Assembly: GCA_026770575.1 (NCBI GenBank)
Contig: MU657179.1
Span: 432,602 to 496,601, forward strand
Reading direction: 5' to 3'
Source of the DNA: Pelagophyceae sp. CCMP2097
Taxonomy: Eukaryota; Sar; Pelagophyceae
DNA: 64,000 bases
Shown: positions 1 to 10,878 of the stretch, in pieces
Layout: every line of letters begins with the position of its first letter
How positions within the stretch are numbered: the stretch's first letter is position 1
The notes under the pieces: model-generated
Database searches by the model: none
The model's input: only the letters and a program-made list of their open reading frames with translations
Told to the model about the DNA's origin: nothing
Program-made: the position numbers and the translations under genes

Positions 1-780
1 AAGATGGTTTCGGGAAAACCTTTCTTTCTTCAAGATGGTTCAAGATGGTTTCGGGAAACCTCTTGAAGAAAGTCCACCTCTAGAATTTCTAGAATTTCTC
101 CACCTCTAGAATTTCAGCGGTTAATTTATACACTGACACGAGCCGCTGGCACGTGCCCTGGAGTGAGCTCCCGATGACGTGGAAGACCGCGTTAGTCGCG
201 GCGTTCGCAGAAGAGCACTCTCAGGAGAGCGCTCAAGAGTCCACCCCGATCTGGCCTCTTTAGGGTCGGCAGCTGGGAGGTCGCGCGCGTTCAACGGCTT
301 CTCCGAGTCTTCATCGGTTTCGTTAAGGCGGCGCGCACGGCGGCGCGCGCGTGAACCTTGTCCCAAGCTCGGCGCCGCCACAATCGATCGAGAAGAATTG
401 TGGGCATCAAGGTGGGCATTACGGTGCTCCACCCGGTTCCCCACGGCTCCCCACGGCTCTTCGGAGCCCACGGCTCCTCGGGACTCCCCAGTGCTCCCCC
501 CGGCTCCTCAGGCGGTGGACACGTCGCTCGTGTCCGCCCGACGGCGTCGCGGCGGACCCGGCGCTCGGCTTCGACGTGCAGCACCTGGACCCGCTCGCGC
601 CCAAGCCGCCCGACGGCATCGCCGCTGCCCGCAATCCTCATCTTCGACACCAACGTTCTACGTCGAGTACTAGTACGTCGCCCCGAACTCGGTCAAGACG
701 TGCACGTCTTTGGCAAACTTCGTCGACAACCTCAAGGTCCACATGCTCAACGCGCACGACGGGAGCAGCGACGGTGTATT
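1..780. other. Region without a supported gene
   Basis: The first 120 bases are short direct repeats: a motif around 'aagatggtttcggga' occurs at 1 and again near 45, and 'cctctagaatttc' recurs between 78 and 116. From about 120 to 780 the sequence is GC-rich and open in several frames, but no frame shows a recognisable domain. The stretch 660-770 reads like a coding fragment in one + frame (translation around 'LANFVDNLKVHMLNAHDG') and a stop precedes it, so a gene remnant is possible. I assign no function. Confidence 0.4.
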
Positions 781-930
781 CGGGTCGGGTCGGGTTTTCA
801 AGTTGTGCCAAATCGAAAGGGTCGCGGGTTTGCCGTGCGACCAAACCCGTCTACTCGGGTCGGGTTCGGGCCGCGGCCAAACCCGCGGGTCTACGGGTCG
901 GCCAAAACGCGCAAACTCGGCAAACGCGAC
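781..930. repeat. GGGTC-rich low-complexity repeat
   Basis: The motif 'cgggtcgggt' and its variants ('gggttcggg', 'cccgcgggtc') recur in both orientations across about 150 bases. The tract is simple-sequence DNA with no coding signal beyond chance open frames. Confidence 0.6.
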
Positions 931-984
931 CCGCGGGTTTCGGGAAAATCCGAACCCGTCGCTGCTCCTATCTCCGGCTCCTCG

Positions 985-1310
985 AGACGGGACGGCCGCT
1001 GGAGACGGCCCCTTTCGACGGCCATTCGAAACGGCGCCTTGAGATGGCCTCTGGAGACGGCCATTCGAGACGGACGACGGCCATTCGAAACGGTGCCTTT
1101 AGACGGCCCCTCGAGACGGCTCCTCGAGACGGCCCTATCGATGGCCATTCGAGACGATTCCTCGAGACGATCCCTCGAGACGGCCCCTTTCGACGGGCAT
1201 TCGAAAAGGCGCCTTGAGACGGCCATTCGAGACGGTGCCTTTGGACTGCTCCTCGAGACGGCCCCTTGAGACGGCCACTCGAAACGGCGCCTAAAGACGG
1301 TTTGCACCAC
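985..1310. repeat. Degenerate tandem array, core 'cgagacggcc'
   Basis: About 325 bases are built from roughly 15-25 bp units containing 'attcgagacgg', 'attcgaaacgg' or 'cctcgagacggcc'. The phase and spacing drift, so it is a degenerate minisatellite. Open frames across it exist on both strands only because the unit lacks stops. Related words ('gaaacggccgcttcagacgg', 'ccccttgaaaccgcc') appear inside introns elsewhere in the window. Confidence 0.75.
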
Positions 1311-1319
1311 GTGGGAAAA

Positions 1320-2010
1320 CTCACTTTCGCTTTCGCCGTTCCGTTTCTGGGGACGGAAAATATTTTAAAATTTATGGACTTTTTCAATATTTCCAAAACG
1401 TCACTCAATAATTTAAATCCAGCAATTTCGTGTGAAAATCAAGAGATTTGAACTCTACATTATGTGAAAATCAAAGTTATTGGCTCCATTTCAGCTGAAA
1501 TGGAGCCCAGAATCTACGATTTTCGGCGGGAAGTCGGAACTTTTGGTGTGCACAAACTGGGAGGGGTTAAGAGGGGGATTTTCGTACTTTTTGATTTCCC
1601 GCTTTTTGTTTTCGTACTTCGATTTTTGGCCGGGGTTAATGCTCTAATATGGGAAAGTGGCTGGGTACTCCAGTACCTGGACTGATGCAGTGAAGAAAAC
1701 CCGAACCGTCAAGAACAGCTCTTTCGTCGCAGATTGACGTTGTGTGACTCAAATTGTCAGAGTCTGTGCCGTGGAAGCGCTGGCCCTTCAGGTTTGATAG
1801 CAGCTGCCGCATTCTCATCTATAGATGCCCATAGAAGGACCCTCGCGGGGCGACGAAAATCAGTTCAATAATTCAATTTTAAATTCATTCTTGCCTGCCC
1901 TTTGATCTTTTTCACAGGAAGAGATAGCGATGCGTTGCCCGATGCGGTTGAAAAGCAGCGATGCGGTTGAAAAGTAGGGAGGCAAGACGAAGAGCCTGTG
2001 CAATCTGAGT
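1320..2010. other. Lower-GC intergenic stretch
   Basis: The stretch is clearly AT-richer than its surroundings, especially 1340-1500 and 1580-1650. It holds only short open frames without recognisable domains. I see no RNA gene or strong regulatory motif. Confidence 0.5.
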
Positions 2011-2014
2011 TGCC

Positions 2015-2190
2015 GCGTGGGCTATTGGCTTATGGGGTCCAGCCTACCCAATATGGGGTATGGGGCACCATATGGGGTCCCATGTTGGGTCCCATGGGGC
2101 GGCGGGGTTCCAGCCGGCGCGCGTTCCGTATGGGGTCCAGCATACCCAATATGGGCTAATGGGGCCCCATATGGGGCCCCATACGGCAAC
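2015..2190. repeat. Imperfect repeats of 'atatggggycc'
   Basis: The words 'ccatatggggtcc', 'cccaatatggg' and 'catatggggcc' recur at least eight times in 175 bases, with two longer partial copies ('ccagcctacccaatatgggg' near 2040 and 'ccagcatacccaatatggg' near 2137). It lies 340 bases upstream of the Kae1 gene. No function is evident. Confidence 0.65.
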
Positions 2191-2530
2191 CCAGCAGTTC
2201 TGTCAATTTGGAACTTGGGACGATAAGAAGGGCGTCACCACGCTTGTGGGTCCGCCGTGACGGGCTTGACGTGGACGTCACGCGCGCCAGCTTCTCGGTC
2301 GAGCACTCCCGTCCGACTCAAAAGGATCAGTGTTCCTCGCCGGGTCCTCTTCAATAGGAATCCTGGGAGTCCTTGGTCGCTTTTGAGACGAATTTTTCTT
2401 TGAACTGGGCGCTCGGAACTCCTCGTCGCACCTCTCTCATTCGTAACTAGAATGATCGCTAAAGCATTCGGCGGTCGCTGAAAAAAAAGTCGACTCGCGC
2501 GATCGATCGCGCCGGCGTCACATCGGTCCC

Positions 2531-3960
2531 ATGTCCTCGCTGGCGGACCAGCTGCCGCTGCCGGCGCCGGGCGAGACGGTGGTCGCGCTCGGCATCGAGG
2601 GCTCGGCAAACAAGGTTGCCGTCGGCATCGTGAGGCGCGTTGCCGGCGCCTCGATGCGCTTTCTTCGGCGCCGGGTGCTGCCTCTTTCGCCGCGCCGAGC
2701 CGCGGTATCAGGTACAGCGCGGCGCGCGACTACGAAATTTTGTCGAACCCGCGGCGGACGTACGTGACGCCGGCGGGGTCTGGGTTTCGGCCCAAGGAGA
2801 CGGCAGAGCACCACCAGCTCCACGTCGTCCCGCTCGTCCAGCAGGCGCTCCGCGAGGCCGGCCTCGCCGCAAAAGACGTCGACGTCATCTGCTACACGCG
2901 CGGGCCAGGCATGGGCGGGCCACTCCGCAGCTGCGCCGTGTAAGCACTTGTGCCTGCGTACCCTGCGCGCGCGGCCGCGATCCGACGCGCGCCGCCCGCA
3001 GGTGTGCGCGCACGCTGGCGCAGCTCTGGGATGTGCCGCTCGTGGCGGTGAACCACTGCGTGGCGCATATAGAGATGGGCCGCGTCGCGACGCGCGTCTC
3101 GGACCCCGTCGTGCTCTACGTCTCCGGCGGCAACACGCAGGTCCTCGCGTGCGTGGCCGCGGCCGTCGCGCGGCGGCGACGCGCGTGGCAGGTACTCCGG
3201 ACAGCGGTATCGCATCTTCGGCGAGACTATTGACATCGCCGTCGGTAACTGCTTGGACCGCTTCGCGCGCGTGCTGGGCCTCTCCAACGACCCCTGCCCC
3301 GGCTACAACATCGAGCAGCTCGCGCGGCAGGGCACGACGCTCGTCCCGCTGCCCTACGTCGTCAAGGGCATGGACGTCTCGTTTTCTGGCCTGCTGACGC
3401 ACGTCGAGTGCGCACCTTTTTGCGCGGGCGACGCGGGCGTCTGCGACCGGTGATGCTCGCCGCAGGTCGTCGGCGAAGCGTCTCATCGCCAAAGGCACGC
3501 ACACGGCGGCGGACTTTTGCATGAGTTTGCAGGAGACGATTTTCGCCATGCTCGTCGAGGTGACGGAGCGCGCCATGGCGCACTGCGGCCGCCGCGACGT
3601 GCTCCTCGTGGGCGGTGTCGCCTGCAACGTCCGCCTCCAGGACATGATGGCCGCCATGGCCGCCGAGCGAGGGGGCGTCGTCTGCAAAATGGACGAAAGG
3701 TATTGCATCGACAACGGCGCCATGATCGCGCAGGTGCGACCGCGCCGACGCCTCGCCGACGGAACGCGCACGAGGGAAATGCCCCCGTGGCCATCACCTC
3801 GAGGGAAGGCGCCCCCCGTGCGCACCGACGTTCCCGCGCCCACGGACGTTGACAGGCGGGCATCTTCGCGTACCAGCACGGCGTCCGCACGCCCGTCGCC
3901 GAGGCCGACTGCACGCAGCGCTTCCGCACCGACGAGACGCACGTCATCTGGCGGCGCTGA
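2531..3960 (+). CDS. OSGEP: tRNA N6-adenosine threonylcarbamoyltransferase, Kae1/OSGEP (KEOPS complex)
   Basis: Kae1 is the catalytic KEOPS subunit. It transfers the threonylcarbamoyl group to A37 of ANN-decoding tRNAs. Six exons give one clean frame of 355 residues: 2531-2634, 2712-2939, 3002-3148, 3192-3407, 3466-3733, 3856-3960. Visible landmarks are the N-terminal 'GIEGSANK', 'SNPRRTY', 'GPGMGGPL', the metal-binding HxxxH in '[11 protein letters not shown]', the nucleotide loop 'YVSGGNTQV', '[17 protein letters not shown]', 'VSFSGLL', '[11 protein letters not shown]', 'GGVACN', 'DNGAMIAQ' and the end 'TQRFRTDE'. Length fits eukaryotic cytosolic Kae1 (about 335-340). All junctions are GT-AG except intron 1, which keeps the frame only with a GC donor at 2635. 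Start is the first ATG before the conserved N terminus. A long open frame on the opposite strand is a shadow. Confidence 0.93.
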
Positions 3961-4308
3961 CGCGGTCGCCGGAGCGCCGCCAATGTGGGGGCCGCATGTC
4001 GGAACTGTAATCAAGGCCCCTCCTGTGCGGCGGGCCCGGCCGAGGGCGAGCGACGCGCGCGGATGCCGTGGCCCGGGCGTCTGCCAAAAGCGGGTTAAGG
4101 AGTGCGGGAGGCCTACGCTTCTACAGGTGCGGCGGCATCGCGGCGACTCGCGCGATGGATGACGGCTGCCGTTCCGTGATGATGCAGTCCAGGAGCAAAA
4201 GGCGCAATAGGCGACGGCCCCGGGATGTCCATCGACGGCATCTGCGACTTGATGATCCAGAGGCAATAGGAATTCCTAGGCGCCAGAGGCGAGGAACCCT
4301 GCGTTGCC

Positions 4309-4320
4309 CGGTATATATAC
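4309..4320 (+). promoter_or_regulatory. Candidate TATA-box palindrome
   Basis: The perfect palindrome 'ggtatatatacc' is an isolated AT run in a GC-rich region, about 45 bases upstream of an ATG at 4364. It could be a core promoter for that small open frame, or chance. No transcription evidence is available. Confidence 0.25.
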
Positions 4321-4363
4321 CGCAACGCCCTGGGGTGCCGCCGGGGAGGGCAAAAGCGCCGGA

Positions 4364-4562
4364 GATGTCCTCAGCTCAAGAGCCCAAGCTCGGCTCGTCC
4401 GGCTCGGTGCCGGGCTCGTCTTGCTTTGTGCCCTGCTCCGGCTCCATCATTTACCTCATCATCTCCCTCGTCGCAGTCTGCAGCGCCGGTTGGGGGTTTC
4501 AGGAATTCCTATCGCAGAAACGAACCCTTTCCAGAACACACCCGACTCAGGAACAAACTTGA
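4364..4562 (+). CDS. Small open frame with one hydrophobic segment, unrecognised
   Basis: A 65-residue open frame starts MSSAQEPKLGSS and contains a 15-17 residue hydrophobic stretch (around 'IIYLIISLVAVCSAGWGF') followed by a basic tail. The preceding TATA-like palindrome is the only support for a start here. I recognise no family. It could be exon 1 of a spliced gene running rightward, or noise. Confidence 0.22.
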
Positions 4563-5014
4563 AAAGTCGAGGAGACGCGTCGCCCGCCCAAGCCACCTGC
4601 CGAAGGACGCCGCCGACGCGCCCGCATACGCGCCCGACGCAGCGGCTCCGGCGAGCACGGGCTCGTCCGTGCCGCGGGAGTTCTCCAACACTACAGCCCG
4701 ACTCCCCGCGCTGGCGGCTCTGGATGTGGACTGGCTTAGGCGGGACGGCGCCGGTCCTACGATCGCGGCGCGTCGGCTCGTCGCCGCCCACCGAGTCCAG
4801 GAGCGGCGAGCTGCGGCGACGTCGGACGGCGATGCGCAGCCGCACGCCACGCGGTGCACGCACGCGAAGCGTACGAGCTCACTGCTCACGAGTTCACTGC
4901 TAGCGTGGAGCAGACCAAGAAAATGCCTTGCGCACTATACGACGAGGTGGAGTACGCCGTCGACCAGCCGAGCCCCGGCGGCGACCGTGGCCCAGGCGTT
5001 TGCCAAAAGTGCGT

Positions 5015-7623
5015 TTAGAAGTGCGGCCGGGCCGGGCGCGTGGGCGCGGCCTCTCTATCGTGGCGGATGAGCGCGGCCCGGGCGCGCGCGAGGTCCTTCT
5101 TCAGCGCGAAGCGCTTGGCCTGCGAGAGCGACGCGGCGCCGAGCTGGCGCTCGACGGCGGCAAAGTGCGCTTGGAGGTCGCCGCGCGCCGCGTCGGGCGG
5201 CTCCGCGTCGAGCGGCGGCGGCGGCGGCGGCTCGGGAGAGTCCGGGGGCGGCGGCGAGTCCGGCGGCGGCGGCTCTTGAGAACCGCCGCCGCGGGCGGCC
5301 GGCCTTGAATCGGGGGGCCGCCGCGCCTCTGGCGCGTGCCGCGGCGGCGGCGGCGACGGTGTCCGCGGCCGGTCGGGCCGCCGCGGCGCGACGTCGAGGC
5401 GCTCGCGCAGCTTGCGGAGTACCTGTGTCAAAGGCGCGCGTGGTCGCAAGACGACGGCGGCGGCCCAGACTTTGGAGGAAGGGCGGACGCGGCCTTGGAA
5501 GACATTTTCGGTATCGGCGGGCAGCGTGGCTGCTCGGATGGTTCGCTGCGGGTTGCCGTGGAGCGTGAGCGCGCGGAGCGCCGGCGAGAGGCCGAGGTCT
5601 GCGTCGACGCTGCGGAGATCGTTGTTCGAAACGTTGAGCACGGCCAGCCGCGGCGCTTTGTGCACGTCGCCCAGCGAAGAGAGGTGGTTCTCAGACACGT
5701 CCAAAACTTCGACGTCTCCGAGCAGATGCCAGCCTTCGCCGAGCGCCTTGAGGCAGTTGCCCGTGAGGTTGACGGTGCGCAGCGCCGAGAGGCCGAACAA
5801 GAAGCCGAGGTCCGCCAGCTGGTTCCGGGCCTAGGAATTGCGCCTCGAGCCTTTCTTTTGGTCGTTTGGAAAAGTCGTTTGGAAAAGTCGCAAGGCGCAC
5901 CACGTCGAGGTTGGTGAGGCTCCGCGAGAGCGCGCACTGCGATAGCGGCCTCCCGAGCGACGATATTCGATTCTTGGTAAAGAGGAGCGACGAAAGTGGC
6001 GCGCCGGCGAGGCGGCAGAGGTCGATTCCGCCGCAGAAGCGGTTCCCGCCGAGACTGCCGACGACGCTCGAATGAACCGCCTTGATTCACGAGCCGAATC
6101 TGTCATCCGGCGTGGACCTCATCGCTGCCGCCCCTGGCTGTCACTCTTCCAACTTGCATGGGACGCAGCGCAAAACCGCAGTTCCCGGACGGCGCCGCCG
6201 AGCGCGAGCAGCAATTCGCAGTCGGGCAGGTCGGACAGCGCGTTGGACGAGGCGTCGAGCACGCGGACGGCCTACGAGCGTTGTTGCGGGGCCGCGGACG
6301 AAAACGAGGCCCACTCGCCGTCTTGGCGCTGCGCTTGTTGCGGTCGGCGACGTATTCGTCGAGGCCGTCGTCGCTCTCGAGCGCGGCGGCGATGGTCTCG
6401 GCGTCGTTTACGCTTAGGGGCCACGCCGCGTGGCCTCCGCCGGAAAAGTCTAACACGCCCTTTGATTCCGCGTCGCGCACGCCGTTGGCGAGCTTGTTCA
6501 GGCGGTCCGCTGGCGTGGCCTTGGAGGGGGCCGCGTCGAGGCCGGCGGGCGCGGCGCCGCGCGACCGGAGGAACTTTTTAATGCACTCGGTGCCGCCCCC
6601 CGCGACGTCTCTTCGGATGGCGCGCAGCGGGTTGCCGTCCAAATTGATGCGGTGCAGCTTTGGGAAGTAGCCCAGGGAGGGGGGCAGTTCTTTGAGGTCG
6701 TTGTTGGAAAGATCGAGGGACTGGAGTTGCGTCGCGCAGAGGCTGACAAATTCGGGAATTTTGTCTAAAGAGTTCGAACCCAAGTCCAAGATCGTCGCGC
6801 TGCCTCCGCCGTCCGAGTCGCAACTGCGCAGGCCGTTGAAGCTGAGGAAGAGCTGCTGGAGAGCCGGGGGCCAACGCAGGCGCAGCGCGGGGCCGAGCTT
6901 GTTCTCGCGGAGGTCCAGAAACACGAGCAACCCGAGCTCCTCGAGGCCCCGCGGCAGTTCGCGCAGCGCGTTGCGCGCGACGTCGATTCGCCGCAGGCTC
7001 TGCGGCAATCGCGGCAGCTCGTTGAGGCCGCAGCCGGCCGCGTCCAACGACTCGAGTCTGAGAGACTCCAACCAAGGCAGCCGCCCGAGGCGCGAATTGC
7101 CCGAGACGTCGAGCTTCTCCAGGCGCGGGCACGCCTCGCCGAGTTTGTCGAGGTCGCAGAGGTCGTTGCGCGGTAAGGAGAGCGTCGTGAGCGCTTCGAG
7201 GGCGGCCCCGAACACAATACTTTGCAGTTTGTTGTCGCCGGCGTCCAAATGCTCGAGGCGGGCCAGCGTGCCGTCCAGCAGCGCCGCAGGCAGGCTCGTC
7301 AGCGAGTTGTGCGAGAGGCGGACAACTCGCAAAGTCGCGCCGAGGCGGCCCCACGCCCCGTTTGCGTCTTGCAGGACGTTGTGCGCCAGATCCAGCTTGA
7401 AGAGCTCGACGCACTCCCAGAACTTTTCGCCGGCGTCCAAAGAATCGGAGAGCTCGAAGACACGCTGAGGGATGGCCGCCAAGCCGCGGTCCGCCAGGCT
7501 GAGGCATCCCGACCCGCGCGCCCCTCGGCAGACGGCCTCCAGCGACTGCACACTGCACCGGCCCAGGTCGTCCGCGCCGGCGTGCGACGCCGCGAAGCCG
7601 CGGGCCACGCCACCCCGGCGCAT
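5015..7623 (-). CDS. Leucine-rich repeat protein, LRRC40-like
   Basis: The first exon, from ATG at 7623 to about 6320, encodes some 430 residues with at least eleven LRRs of the LxxLxLxxNxL type ('LDLSNNDLKELP', 'INLDGNPLRAIRR'). It ends the first block with 'GGGTECIKKFLRSRG', typical of LRRC40 where a linker splits two LRR blocks. A second block continues through exons near 6130-6280 ('VLDASSNALSDLP'), about 5913-6065 ('SLTNLD') and 5015-5830 ('NQLADLGFLFGLSALRTVNLTGN', 'VLDVSENHLSSL'). It closes with a proline-rich linker (about 'PPPPDSPEPPPPPP') and a charged C-terminal helix. The 5830/5913 junction splices cleanly; the exon 1 end is not settled. Repeat-protein scaffold; partner unknown. 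Confidence is high for family, moderate for exon edges. Confidence 0.82.
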
Positions 7624-7918
7624 GGCGGACGCCTTAAGTTCGAATTAAGCTTCGCGAGAAGTTTTTGGCCCGCCAACGCAGGAAATCAGTTCACGTAAGT
7701 CACACTTAAGCGATGCGGACCTGAACTTCGATGGCCCGGACGGGGCGTGGGACGGCGATGTCGACTTGCCTGCTGCGCCGCGCCGCAGCCACGCCGCCAC
7801 TTTGCACCCCGGTGCGATCGAGCCGCTCGGGGACATTGAGACGACGGCGGTGCGACACCGCAAATCTGACCCGCAAAATGCTGTGTCCTGCTTGTAGTCC
7901 GGGCTGTAGGACTGGCGT

Positions 7919-8413
7919 NNNNNNNNNNNNNNNNNNNNNNNNNNNNNNNNNNNNNNNNNNNNNNNNNNNNNNNNNNNNNNNNNNNNNNNNNNNNNNNNNN
8001 NNNNNNNNNNNNNNNNNNNNNNNNNNNNNNNNNNNNNNNNNNNNNNNNNNNNNNNNNNNNNNNNNNNNNNNNNNNNNNNNNNNNNNNNNNNNNNNNNNNN
8101 NNNNNNNNNNNNNNNNNNNNNNNNNNNNNNNNNNNNNNNNNNNNNNNNNNNNNNNNNNNNNNNNNNNNNNNNNNNNNNNNNNNNNNNNNNNNNNNNNNNN
8201 NNNNNNNNNNNNNNNNNNNNNNNNNNNNNNNNNNNNNNNNNNNNNNNNNNNNNNNNNNNNNNNNNNNNNNNNNNNNNNNNNNNNNNNNNNNNNNNNNNNN
8301 NNNNNNNNNNNNNNNNNNNNNNNNNNNNNNNNNNNNNNNNNNNNNNNNNNNNNNNNNNNNNNNNNNNNNNNNNNNNNNNNNNNNNNNNNNNNNNNNNNNN
8401 NNNNNNNNNNNNN
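7919..8413. other. Assembly gap (495 N)
   Basis: Unresolved bases. It lies upstream of the LRR gene start, so that gene's promoter or 5' end may be missing. Open frames that cross the gap are meaningless. Confidence 0.99.
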
Positions 8414-9042
8414 GGCGTCTCGCGGGAGTGGCCGGCGCAGCGCCAGCCGCCTTCACGAGCCAAAAATAGTTAATAGATTTCCGGTGATAATCTAATTCGA
8501 CAGTGCAGAAGAAACTTGACCCTTTTTAGAAATGTACACCATAATTAAGCCAATGGGCTCAGACCAACCAGCGATTTTTCTCCAAACCTCATTCTAAGGC
8601 GATTGCATACTCGATTCGTGGTCTCCGCCCCAAGATACCCCGGCGCACGAAGCAGCGCCCCTAAATTCGGAATTGAGAAAACATCGTGTACACTCAATAA
8701 GGGTAGATTTTAATTTCGCGTTGGCGACCATTGTAAACTTGTTGGAAAACGCGTTTTGAATTCGAAAAGCAGAAGGTCGCGGGGATTTGAAACAATCGTG
8801 CAACACGGCGGTGGGCGACCCGTCGGCTCCTTCACATCCTTCCCAACACGGGGCAGTGCGTACATGTACCGTACCGCAGCTCGCGACAAACTCGGCCATT
8901 ATCTGTGAACTTCGCCAACGGTACGCACGACCTGAAAAACGGACCCATCGTCCCGGACATTGCTTCTTCACGTTCTTGCCCGAGCGGGAAGTTGATCTTC
9001 GAGTTGAATCCTCGCTTCGAGCTCAAGCCTCTCCAGTCGACG
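8414..9042. other. Intergenic region, lower GC
   Basis: This 630-base stretch has near-balanced GC and no recognisable domain in any frame. It lies between the gap and the next rightward gene, so it may hold that gene's promoter and 5' UTR. I saw no clear TATA or RNA gene. Confidence 0.45.
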
Positions 9043-10597
9043 ATGGTGAAGCGGTGGCACGAGACCGACGATGAGGCGATCCGGCGCGCCGCGGCGCAGC
9101 GCTCCGGGTCGGCGTGGCCAGCGTCGGTGATGCTCCCGCACCGCGGCTCCGTCTCGGCCAAGCAGGCGGCGCAGCGCTTCTCCGCGCTCGGCGGCGTCGC
9201 TGCCATCGTCGCCGGCAACGCGGTCGGCGACGACGAGCTCGACGCGACGCTGCACGACAAGGTCTGCGACCTTGAAGGGCGCGTCGACGGCATCGATCAG
9301 CGTGTCGACCAGGGCGCCCAGCTCATCCGCGGCCTCGACGAGCGCGTCTACGCCATTGAGAACCTGGACACTCATGGCGTTGGGGCGCCGCCCGCGGCCG
9401 AAACGAGCGACGGCTACGAGCTCCTCGACGCGGACACGTCGCACGAGCTCGCAGAAATGGCAACGACGCACCCCAACGTGCGGCTGCTTCTCGAGCACAA
9501 CGACCGCATCGAGGCGCAGCTCCGCGAGGCGCAGCACGCGCTTCGCGACACGCAGCGCGCGCTCCGCGGCACCAAGGTCGGCATGCGCGCGATGCGCCAC
9601 ATCTACGCGACGGCGATCCAGTCGCACGCGCGAACGTGGCTCGCCGAGCGCGCGACGGGCCTCACGGCCACGCGCTGCCGCGTCATCGTGCTCCAGACGC
9701 GCGCGCGCCGCCGCGCCGCGGGCTCGCGCCTCGTGCGTGCGCGCCGCGCCGCCGTCACGATCGCGGCGGCCTGGCGCCGCTTCGCCGTCATCGCGCACAT
9801 GACCATCGGCAAGTGCCTCTACGGCAAGCGCATGCTCCGCCTCGAATGCGAGTACCTCGCCGAGTGCCTCGACAAAGCAGCCAAGCGCGAGAAGAAGCTA
9901 GAGATCGAGGCGTCCGAAGCATACAAGCGCGAGAAGAAGCTAAAGATCGAGGCGTCCAGGAACCTGCTGCCCCCTGGATCGACGGTCGCGCTCTACTCTC
10001 GGTTCGCTCGTTGCTTCGTGCAGATCAAGGACGACGAGGCCACTGCCAGTGGCACTGGCAACAGAATTAAGTTAAAATTCGACGTCGACGTTCGATTAAG
10101 GGACCCAAACTTGCGGCAGGGCAGCTATTGCGCCGAGCGGCTCTTCGTCGTCGACGCGGGCGACGGCGCCATAGCGCTGCACAGTGCCGCCTACAATACG
10201 AGCGGCTTCTTGAGCATGCGTGCGGGTAAAGTTGCACAGTGCCGCCTACAATACGAGCGGCTTCTTGCGCATGCGTGCGGGTAAAGTCGACGTGCTGGTG
10301 TCCGACCCGCGCTCCGTCGACGGCATCAAGCTCGAGCAGCCTCTGTGCTTCGACGCGCTCGAGTTCGGAGACGAGTCCCGCTTCTTTGCGGTCGCAGTGG
10401 GCCCGAACGAGATCGCGCTCTACAATGTCGCATGCTCCAAATTTCTCGCCTACGGCGACGACGGTCACCGTCACAGTGGCGGTAGGATGATTCCTAGCCT
10501 CATGGGGTCGCCCTTTTCCACCAACCTGGTCAAGGGTTGGGAGGACCCAGTACCCTGTCCCAGCCACTTTTTCATCAAGCACGCGTCCCCGTATTAA
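9043..10597 (+). CDS. IQ-motif / fascin-like beta-trefoil protein, split by a 55-bp duplication
   Basis: From ATG 9043 the product begins with a coiled-coil-prone region ('LEGRVDGIDQRVDQGAQL', 'LREAQHALRDTQRALRG'). It continues through several IQ-like basic helices ('AIQSHARTWLAERA', 'VIVLQTRARRRAAGSRL', 'AAAWRRFAVIAH') that could bind calmodulin, then KREKKL repeats, then a fascin/ricin-like beta-trefoil ('STVALYSRFARCFVQI', 'GAIALHSAAYNTSGFL', 'NEIALYNVACSKFLAY'). The frame breaks at 10178-10287, where a 55-bp segment is tandemly duplicated; the second half resumes in another frame and ends at 10597. Removing 55 bp, or splicing 10226-10286, restores one frame of about 495 residues. An upstream in-frame ATG at 8905 is possible. 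Function is probably cytoskeletal (actin or calmodulin linked), by inference. Confidence 0.7.
10178..10287 (+). repeat. 55-bp tandem duplication inside coding sequence
   Basis: Copy 1 (10178-10232) and copy 2 (10233-10287) differ at one base (tgagc versus tgcgc). 55 is not a multiple of three, so the duplication shifts the frame. Both copies end in 'gcgggtaaagt', which supplies a splice donor in copy 1 and an AG in copy 2. Confidence 0.95.
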
Positions 10598-10878
10598 AGA
10601 GAGTCCCGAGAACCAGCCGGAGTCGTCCCCGCGTTGGGCCTCCGCCAGCCCTCCGTCGGCGTGAGTCGTAAGCAAACAGCCCGGTGCCCAACCGCCACAG
10701 CCGCCGCCCGCCAAAGTGAGGGACCCTAGTTGGTTCCGGGCCGGCTCGCAACGCGGACGAAGGAGGGCTGTCCGTGGAGCTCGCCGCCGCGAGGCTGCGG
10801 GCCCGCTTCGTGCCAGCTCTCAGTGGACTTCGACGCCGCGAGGCCGCGGGCCCGCTTCGTGCCGGATGGGTTGCGGCC
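10598..10878. repeat. Convergent spacer with a duplicated GC-rich unit
   Basis: Between two convergent genes, a unit around 'gccgcgaggctgcgggcccgcttcgtgcc' occurs at about 10788-10821 and again, slightly changed, at 10829-10864. No gene is seen here. Confidence 0.55.

Larger units (their letters stand above)
3961..5014. other. Intergenic region between Kae1 and the LRR gene
   Basis: No gene is well supported here. It contains a TATA-like palindrome near 4309, a small hydrophobic open frame (listed separately), and a diverged direct repeat: about 37 bases at 4073-4110 recur at 4988-5026, sharing 'gcgt.tgccaaaag' and 'gtgcgg'. The rest is GC-rich with fortuitous open frames. Confidence 0.45.

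Noticed and set aside
985..1310. Possible CRISPR-like array
   Set aside because: Units are contiguous and degenerate, with no constant repeat separated by unique spacers, and the genome is eukaryotic.
2518..4266. 582-residue open frame on the minus strand
   Set aside because: It is antisense to the well-supported Kae1 exons and introns; GC-rich codon bias leaves antisense frames open. No domain seen.
7645..8463. Open frames spanning the N run
   Set aside because: They exist only because N codons have no stops.
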